Below the pieces are notes generated by a model. It did not search any database, was not told where the DNA came from, and saw nothing but the letters and a program-made list of their open reading frames with translations. A stretch of DNA of 18,487 bases, from the NCBI GenBank assembly GCA_002159155.1, contig LZRQ01000052.1, positions 1-18,487 on the forward strand. Reading direction: 5' to 3'. Shown one piece after another: positions 14,459-18,487 of the stretch; position 1 is the stretch's first letter; the number at the start of each line of letters is the position of its first letter. A program made the translations under genes and the position numbers. The stretch comes from Firmicutes bacterium ZCTH02-B6. Its GTDB lineage: Bacteria > Bacillota > Limnochordia > Limnochordales > ZCTH02-B6.

Positions 14459-14467
14459 TGCTATAAT
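14459..14467 (+). promoter_or_regulatory. Extended -10 promoter of the tRNA-Sec gene
   Basis: TGcTATAAT, a consensus extended -10 element, begins 33 nt before the tRNA. The -35 position (about 14439-14444) shows no good TTGACA match, which is usual for extended -10 promoters. Transcription would begin near 14474, leaving a short 5' leader of about 18 nt to be removed. Confidence 0.75.
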
Positions 14468-14491
14468 GGGTTTCGCCCTCTGCGTGATCGT

Positions 14492-14590
14492 GGGAGTAGT
14501 TGACCGGCTGGTGCCGGCCGCGGTCTTCAAAACCGTCGGGGGGCGGCCTGCGTCGTCCTCGGTGGGTTCGATTCCCATCTACTCCCGCCA
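14492..14590 (+). tRNA. selC: tRNA-Sec, anticodon TCA
   Basis: The hallmark selenocysteine tRNA fold is visible. The acceptor stem has 8 bp (GGGAGTAG at 14492-14499 with CTACTCCC at 14579-14586), followed by discriminator G and an encoded CCA (14588-14590). The D arm has a short 4-nt loop (CCGGC-TGGT-GCCGG). The anticodon loop CTTCAAA (14525-14531) carries TCA at 14527-14529. A long variable arm (about 14537-14561) follows, and the T arm is GTGGG-TTCGATT-CCCAT with a 5-bp stem. This tRNA is charged with Ser, converted to Sec-tRNA by SelA and delivered to UGA by SelB, both encoded downstream in this window on the other strand. Confidence 0.97.
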
Positions 14591-14599
14591 TCTTTCTGT

Positions 14600-14617
14600 C
14601 GGGCGGGTGTACGCCCG
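14600..14617 (+). terminator. Possible hairpin terminator after selC
   Basis: CGGGCG-GGTGTA-CGCCCG gives a 6-bp GC stem 9 nt after the tRNA end, between selC and the convergent GGDEF gene. No T-tract follows, so it is a weak candidate for terminating or trimming the tRNA transcript. Confidence 0.4.
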
Positions 14618-14649
14618 GGTCGGCTCACGCCGCCGGCTGGCAGCGGCCT

Positions 14650-15306
14650 TCAGCCCATCCTCGCCTTCCGCATCCCTTTGGCCCGTTTATGCTCGTACAT
14701 GCGTCGATCGGCCTTGTCCAGCAGCTCCGCATCGGGGTCGTCGGGAGCGGTGGCCCAGCCCACGGACATGGTGACGCCGGTCGCTGCCAAGACCGCTTCC
14801 GCTAAGCGGGCACCGGCCTGTTGAGCCCCCTCGGCCCCGATGTCGGGCAGGAGAACGGCAAACTCCTCCCCGCCCCAACGCGCCACCACGTCCACAGCTC
14901 TGCAGCCGCGCCGCAGCGTGTCCGCCACCCGCCGCAGCACCCGGTCCCCTTCTTGGTGTCCGAACCGGTCGTTGATGCTCTTGAAATCGTCGAGATCCAG
15001 GATTAGCACGGAAAAGGGGCTGCCCGTCCGCCGTGAGCGGGCGATCTCCCGCTGAAACTCCTGTTGAAAGTAACGGCGGTTGTAAAGTCCCGTTAACGAA
15101 TCGGTGATCGCCTGCTCCCGAAGGTTTGCCCAGAAGCTTCCGCCGACTCCGCCGACGACGGCCAGCAACGCTATATAGACGAAGGGCATGAACGGCGTCA
15201 AATCACGCTGGGTACCCAGCTCGATCAGCCGCTGCCCCGCATGGAAGGCGGTGCCCAATACGGCTCCCAATAGGCAGCCCAATGCGGCCTCGCGACGCCA
15301 AAGCAC
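14650..15306 (-). CDS. Membrane-anchored diguanylate cyclase (GGDEF domain)
   Basis: Predicted to make cyclic di-GMP from two GTP. From GTG 15306 it has 218 residues. I chose this start because GGTGG lies 7 nt upstream and the first membrane helix follows; the frame is open further to a TTG at 15402, which lacks a ribosome site but would add 32 residues. Two hydrophobic segments (CLLGAVLGTAFHAG and PFMPFVYIALLAVVGGVGG) anchor it. The GGDEF domain starts at DSLTGLYNRRYF, with LDLDDFKSINDRFGH and the active-site motif GGEEF at about residues 145-149. An RxxD inhibitory site (RAVD) lies five residues before it, so product inhibition is likely. There is no separate sensor domain, so the input signal is unclear. 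It ends 60 bp from selC, convergent with it, with no evident functional link. Confidence 0.92.
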   Translation of the reverse strand: MLWRREAALGCLLGAVLGTAFHAGQRLIELGTQRDLTPFMPFVYIALLAVVGGVGGSFWANLREQAITDSLTGLYNRRYFQQEFQREIARSRRTGSPFSVLILDLDDFKSINDRFGHQEGDRVLRRVADTLRRGCRAVDVVARWGGEEFAVLLPDIGAEGAQQAGARLAEAVLAATGVTMSVGWATAPDDPDAELLDKADRRMYEHKRAKGMRKARMG

Positions 15307-15402
15307 CGGTTGTCCACCCCACCCCGCGAACTTCGCGTCCCGAAAAGTTCCGCACGAAGTGACACATTCCTCTAACCGCGGCAAAACCGAACATCGAATC
15401 AA

Positions 15403-15616
15403 AACGATTTGTTCATCCCGGTTACCGGTTGACGACCCACTGTCTTGCCCGCGACGGCGACCCGGAATAATCCCTCCCTCAACTGCTTAGACTGATCCCA
15501 AAGAGTTGCACTTTCGAAACGCTCTCCTCACTCAACGCCGCAATCCCGCAACACCGTTGTGATGGCCGCACCGAGTCCGCACCGCAGTCCAACAACACGC
15601 GCCGGAGGGAGACCAC
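15403..15616. other. Intergenic region between the GGDEF gene and the small hypothetical gene
   Basis: With the unclaimed upstream frame 15307-15402 this is about 310 bp without a confident gene. A TTGACG at 15429-15434 has no -10 at a proper distance. I see no RNA gene, repeat or recognisable c-di-GMP riboswitch. Confidence 0.4.
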
Positions 15617-15844
15617 ATGCTGCGCTCGGCGCCGGCCCCCGGGCCGGCGGGATGGGAAACGGGCAAACGCCTGCCGCTTTTGAAGGGACTGCCGCGGCCG
15701 ATGACCGACGCGGAGCGGGCCGAGATGTTCGCGCAGGCGATGCGGGCCATCGCCGAGGAGCCTGGCCTTTCGCCGCGCCTCAAAGCACGGGGAATCGCGC
15801 CGCTGGCCGCCGCCCGGCGGCGGTTTCAACCAAAGCAGTCGTAG
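15617..15844 (+). CDS. Small hypothetical protein
   Basis: A 75-residue frame starts at ATG 15617 with GGAGG at 15604-15608, an 8-nt spacing that strongly supports translation. The protein begins MLRSAPAPGPAGWETGKRLP and holds an acidic/Ala helix-like stretch (MTDAERAEMFAQAMRAIAEE), then a basic tail (LSPRLKARGIAPLAAARRR). No signal peptide, membrane segment, cysteine or metal motif is present, and I do not recognise the family. It ends 28 bp before the convergent selB stop. It may be a small regulatory or DNA/RNA-binding protein, but nothing shows that. Chance open frames are common in this GC-rich DNA; the ribosome site is the main argument for reality. Confidence 0.6.
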   Translation: MLRSAPAPGPAGWETGKRLPLLKGLPRPMTDAERAEMFAQAMRAIAEEPGLSPRLKARGIAPLAAARRRFQPKQS

Positions 15845-15872
15845 CGATCCGCTGCTTGAGGATCTGTCTGGT

Positions 15873-17849
15873 CTAGGACGCCTCCGGGGTTTCTGGCGAG
15901 GAGGCGGGAACGGCCAGCACCCGTGCGTCGCCCACGCGGCGCGTAAACTCGATCTGGTCCAAGTACTCAAGCAGCGGTACCGCGTACTTGCGGCTCGTGC
16001 CGAGCAAGTCCCGCAGCGTGGCTACGTCCACGGCCCCATGAGCCAGGATGTGGTCCCGCACCTTGGTTTGGATGTCCTGGATAACGTCCACAGGAAACAC
16101 CAGGTCCCGGCTTACCTTGACCAGCTCCCCCAAGGAAACGAGGGCATTAAGCAGCTCCAGGTCTACACCCTTCAGGGCCAGGAGCTCATCCCACGTCGGC
16201 GGGGCGTACGGATTGGCCCGCAGCGCCTGCAGTACGCGGTCGGCCGCCTCCCGCTGCGGACCGCCCAGGCTCACCCGGTGCCCGGGCAGGCGCAAGGTCG
16301 CCTCTTCCGCCGCCACGATGCCCTCTTCAATGAGCCGGGGCAAGGCCTCGTCAAAGAGGCGTGCCGCAACGCTGAGGCTGCTGCGCACCGTCTCCCGGCC
16401 GAGGCCGGGCCGCAGCGGATACCGATGGTGGTACGCGCGCAGGTGGTCCCGCACGGCGGCGGCAAAGGCGGCCCACGCGCCCGCGTCGATGACGTAGGAC
16501 GGCAGGGCCACCGCCTGGCCACCCTCGACAAGACGGTCTATCGCGGCCTGTACATCATCGGCCGGCAAGGGAACTTCCCAGCGCAGGTCCGCCTTGGCCA
16601 CCACCTGCTTGTCGGCCACGAGAATACCCACGAGCCGGCCGTACTCATCCGGGGGCCCACAGGCCACCTCCCAGCGGGCCTTGAGCAGATCGCGCCGCAG
16701 CCGCCGCTCCCGGGGCAAGCCGGGCAGGTAGGTTTCCCCTTTGCGGGGCGGCAGGCGCAGGGAGGGCACCCGCACACGCTCTGCGGCCGCATCCAGCACA
16801 CGACCGCCCCCAACCGTTTCCTGGCGAGCGGGATCCCGTAATACAAAGCGGTCGCCAAATTGGACAGGGGCCGGTTGGCTGAGCCACAGCTGCGCCATCA
16901 CCGTTTCCCCCGGCCGTAAGGCTTCCGGTTCTAGCCACCGCACGCGGCAGGGGATCTCCGCCGACCCCACGTAGAACATCAGCTCGGCCAAGTCATCCGG
17001 GAGCCAGTCCAGGCGCGGCAAAAGGCGCACGCCGGCGTTGATCACAGCGGAAGCCCGCCACTGGCCGCTCCCGCACACGGCAACGCCTCGTTCGAGACCT
17101 TCTGCATCGACGCCGGCCAGGTTGACCGCGACCCGGGAACCAGGGCTCGCCTCGGAGACCGAACGCTTGTGGGTCTGCAATCCACGCACTCGCGCCCGGC
17201 GGCCCAGCGGCAAGATCTCCACGTCCTGGTCCAGCCTCAGGCGTCCGCCCTCCAGCGTCCCGGTGACGACGGTGCCCGCGCCGCGGATAGAAAACACCCG
17301 GTCGACCCAAAGCCGCGGCCTTCCAAGGTCGACGGGTGGCGGCAGCTCGGCCAGCGCGGCGTCGATCTCCTGGACAAGCCGCTCCAAGCCTTGCCCCGTC
17401 ACGGACGAGACCGGGATGATGGGTGCCCCTTCCAGCACCGTGCCCCGCAAACGCTCCCGCACGTCCTCCGTCACCAGGGTCAGCCACTCTTGGTCTACCA
17501 GATCGCATTTGGTGAGGACGACGATGCCCCGGTCAACGCCCAACAGGTCGAGAATCCCCATGTGCTCCTGGGACTGCGGCATCCAGCTCTCGTTGGCCGC
17601 GACCACGAGCAGCACGAGGCGCATGCCGCCCGCGCCGGCCAGCATGTTGCGGATAAACCGGTGGTGCCCCGGCACGTCGATGATGCCGGTTTCCCGGCCG
17701 GATGGGAGGGTGAGCCAGGCAAAGCCGAGATCAATGGTCATGCCCCGGGCCTGCTCTTCCTTGAGGCGGTCGGGGTCGATGCCGGTCAACATGCGGATGA
17801 GAGTGCTCTTGCCGTGGTCGATGTGGCCTGCCGTGCCTATGACGTACAC
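15873..17849 (-). CDS. selB: Selenocysteine-specific translation elongation factor SelB
   Basis: GTPase of 658 residues that carries Sec-tRNA to UGA codons at a SECIS hairpin on the ribosome. G motifs are intact: G1 GTAGHIDHGKST (residues 5-16), the switch I region RGMTIDLGFAW (35-45), G3 DVPGH (58-62), G4 TKCDLVD (113-119) and G5 SSVTGQG. The SelB-type ANESWMPQSQEH follows G3. Beta-barrel domains II-III follow (DRVFSIRGAGTVVTGTL, FGDRFVLRDPARQETVGG). The C-terminal ~270 residues hold the winged-helix repeats that bind the SECIS RNA (YLPGLPRERRLRRDLL, LFDEALPRLIEEGIVA, ending VDVATLRDLLGTSRKYAVPL, YLDQIEFTRRVGDAR). The GTG start overlaps the selA stop by 13 bp, so the two are coupled. Confidence 0.97.
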   Translation of the reverse strand: MYVIGTAGHIDHGKSTLIRMLTGIDPDRLKEEQARGMTIDLGFAWLTLPSGRETGIIDVPGHHRFIRNMLAGAGGMRLVLLVVAANESWMPQSQEHMGILDLLGVDRGIVVLTKCDLVDQEWLTLVTEDVRERLRGTVLEGAPIIPVSSVTGQGLERLVQEIDAALAELPPPVDLGRPRLWVDRVFSIRGAGTVVTGTLEGGRLRLDQDVEILPLGRRARVRGLQTHKRSVSEASPGSRVAVNLAGVDAEGLERGVAVCGSGQWRASAVINAGVRLLPRLDWLPDDLAELMFYVGSAEIPCRVRWLEPEALRPGETVMAQLWLSQPAPVQFGDRFVLRDPARQETVGGGRVLDAAAERVRVPSLRLPPRKGETYLPGLPRERRLRRDLLKARWEVACGPPDEYGRLVGILVADKQVVAKADLRWEVPLPADDVQAAIDRLVEGGQAVALPSYVIDAGAWAAFAAAVRDHLRAYHHRYPLRPGLGRETVRSSLSVAARLFDEALPRLIEEGIVAAEEATLRLPGHRVSLGGPQREAADRVLQALRANPYAPPTWDELLALKGVDLELLNALVSLGELVKVSRDLVFPVDVIQDIQTKVRDHILAHGAVDVATLRDLLGTSRKYAVPLLEYLDQIEFTRRVGDARVLAVPASSPETPEAS

Positions 17850-18487
17850 GCCACCGCCCCCATAGCCCGGGCAAGGCCGTCGGCCAGCAGATCATCCTGC
17901 GCGGGTTCGACGGCCCGCAGGTCGAGAAGGAGAACGTCGTCCTCGATCCGGCCGATGATCGGGGGTTCCTGGCGACGCAAGGCCGCCGCCACGGCTTCGA
18001 TGGAAACCCGCGGGCACCCTCGCTCCACTGGTCCGTCCCCCCGCTGGGCAGCCGGCGGCTGCCCGGCCCGCACCGTCACAGCCACCGCGGCGCTGGGCTG
18101 TCCTTCGCCGGGGAGTGATCCCCCGCCCACGGTGGAAACGGTGGACCGCACCTGGAGGTCAAAAAGACCACGCACCTGATCCTCGCGGATAGTTGCGAGC
18201 ACACGGGTACGCACCCGCTCCGCTCGCCGCTGCAGCTCTTCCCCGGCGGCAGCCAGCATGCGATAGACGGGGATTTGCTCCACGGTACCGTCCAAGTAAT
18301 GCTGGAGCGTAGCCTGCAAGGCGGCCAGGGTGAGCTTGTCCACCCGTACGGCCCGGGCCAGCGGGTGGCGGCGGCAACGCTCGACCAAATCCTTGCGGCC
18401 GACGATGATGCCGGCCTGCGGCCCGCCCAGCAACTTGTCGCCGCTGAAGGTCACCAGGTCCGCGCCGGCTGCCACCGCCTCCTGGAC
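17837..18487 (-). CDS. selA: L-seryl-tRNA(Sec) selenium transferase SelA, 5' partial
   Basis: PLP enzyme that turns Ser-tRNA-Sec into Sec-tRNA-Sec using selenophosphate. Only the C-terminal ~216 residues are in the window; the frame runs off its right edge. The PLP-lysine motif is clear: DLVTFSGDKLLGGPQAGIIV, with the lysine about 18 residues in. RKDLVERCRRHPLARAVRVD, KLTLAALQATLQHYL and a C-terminal ending near LLLDLRAVEPAQDDLLADGL also match the family. TAG at 17839-17837 overlaps the selB start by 13 bp, so the pair is co-translated. The start, and any selD, lie outside the window. Confidence 0.96.
   Translation of the reverse strand, partial: VQEAVAAGADLVTFSGDKLLGGPQAGIIVGRKDLVERCRRHPLARAVRVDKLTLAALQATLQHYLDGTVEQIPVYRMLAAAGEELQRRAERVRTRVLATIREDQVRGLFDLQVRSTVSTVGGGSLPGEGQPSAAVAVTVRAGQPPAAQRGDGPVERGCPRVSIEAVAAALRRQEPPIIGRIEDDVLLLDLRAVEPAQDDLLADGLARAMGAVACTS

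Noticed and set aside
15479..15970. 163-codon minus-strand frame across the small gene and the selB end
   Set aside because: Overlaps the selB 3' end out of frame, has no good ribosome site and Arg/Ser/Pro-rich shadow composition.
16038..18179. Long plus-strand frames opposite selB and selA
   Set aside because: They are antisense shadows of universally recognisable SelB and SelA sequence.
1..18487. CRISPR arrays, insertion sequences, integrases, rRNA
   Set aside because: No direct-repeat arrays, transposase or integrase motifs, or rRNA-like stretches were seen on either strand.

Overview
The window is high-GC bacterial DNA. Strong AGGAGG-type ribosome sites, frequent GTG/TTG starts and the protein families present point to a high-GC member of the Bacillota (Symbiobacterium- or Limnochordia-like). 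That placement is an inference from codon and start use and gene content, not a measured phylogeny. Both transport solute-binding proteins have signal peptides without a lipobox cysteine, which fits a cell with an outer membrane better than a classic monoderm.

Layout. (1) 2-1648 (+): the 3' part of a secreted phosphodiester glycosidase (NAGPA-like) with Ig-like repeats and a C-terminal carbohydrate-binding-like domain. (2) 1614-5198 (-): a Dpp/Opp-type import operon (solute-binding protein, DppB-like permease, DppC-like permease) with no ATPase genes. (3) 5199-5646: a divergent control region with several hairpins, one terminator-like on the minus strand. (4) 5647-12430 (+): an octopine/nopaline-dehydrogenase-family enzyme, an SbnB-like ornithine cyclodeaminase/mu-crystallin-family dehydrogenase, an RpiR/MurR regulator, and a second Dpp/Opp-type set (solute-binding protein, permease, permease), again without ATPases. 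The run ends at a 14-bp hairpin. (5) 12515-14331 (-): oligoendopeptidase F, interrupted by a 1-base deletion and an in-frame TGA where the family has Trp. (6) 14459-18487: selenocysteine genes. selC (tRNA-Sec, anticodon TCA) lies behind an extended -10 promoter. It is followed by a membrane diguanylate cyclase (-), a 75-residue hypothetical gene (+), and overlapping selB and selA (-); selA runs off the window.

How it may fit together. Two NAD(P)-dependent enzymes that both belong to families acting on opine-like secondary-amine amino-acid conjugates sit beside a regulator and two peptide/opine-type uptake systems. This suggests a locus for import and breakdown, or making and re-import, of amino-acid conjugates. 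Both transporters must borrow ATPases encoded elsewhere. The pepF remnant would fit peptide use, and its UGA lies about 1.2 kb from selC, but a damaged gene is the simpler reading.
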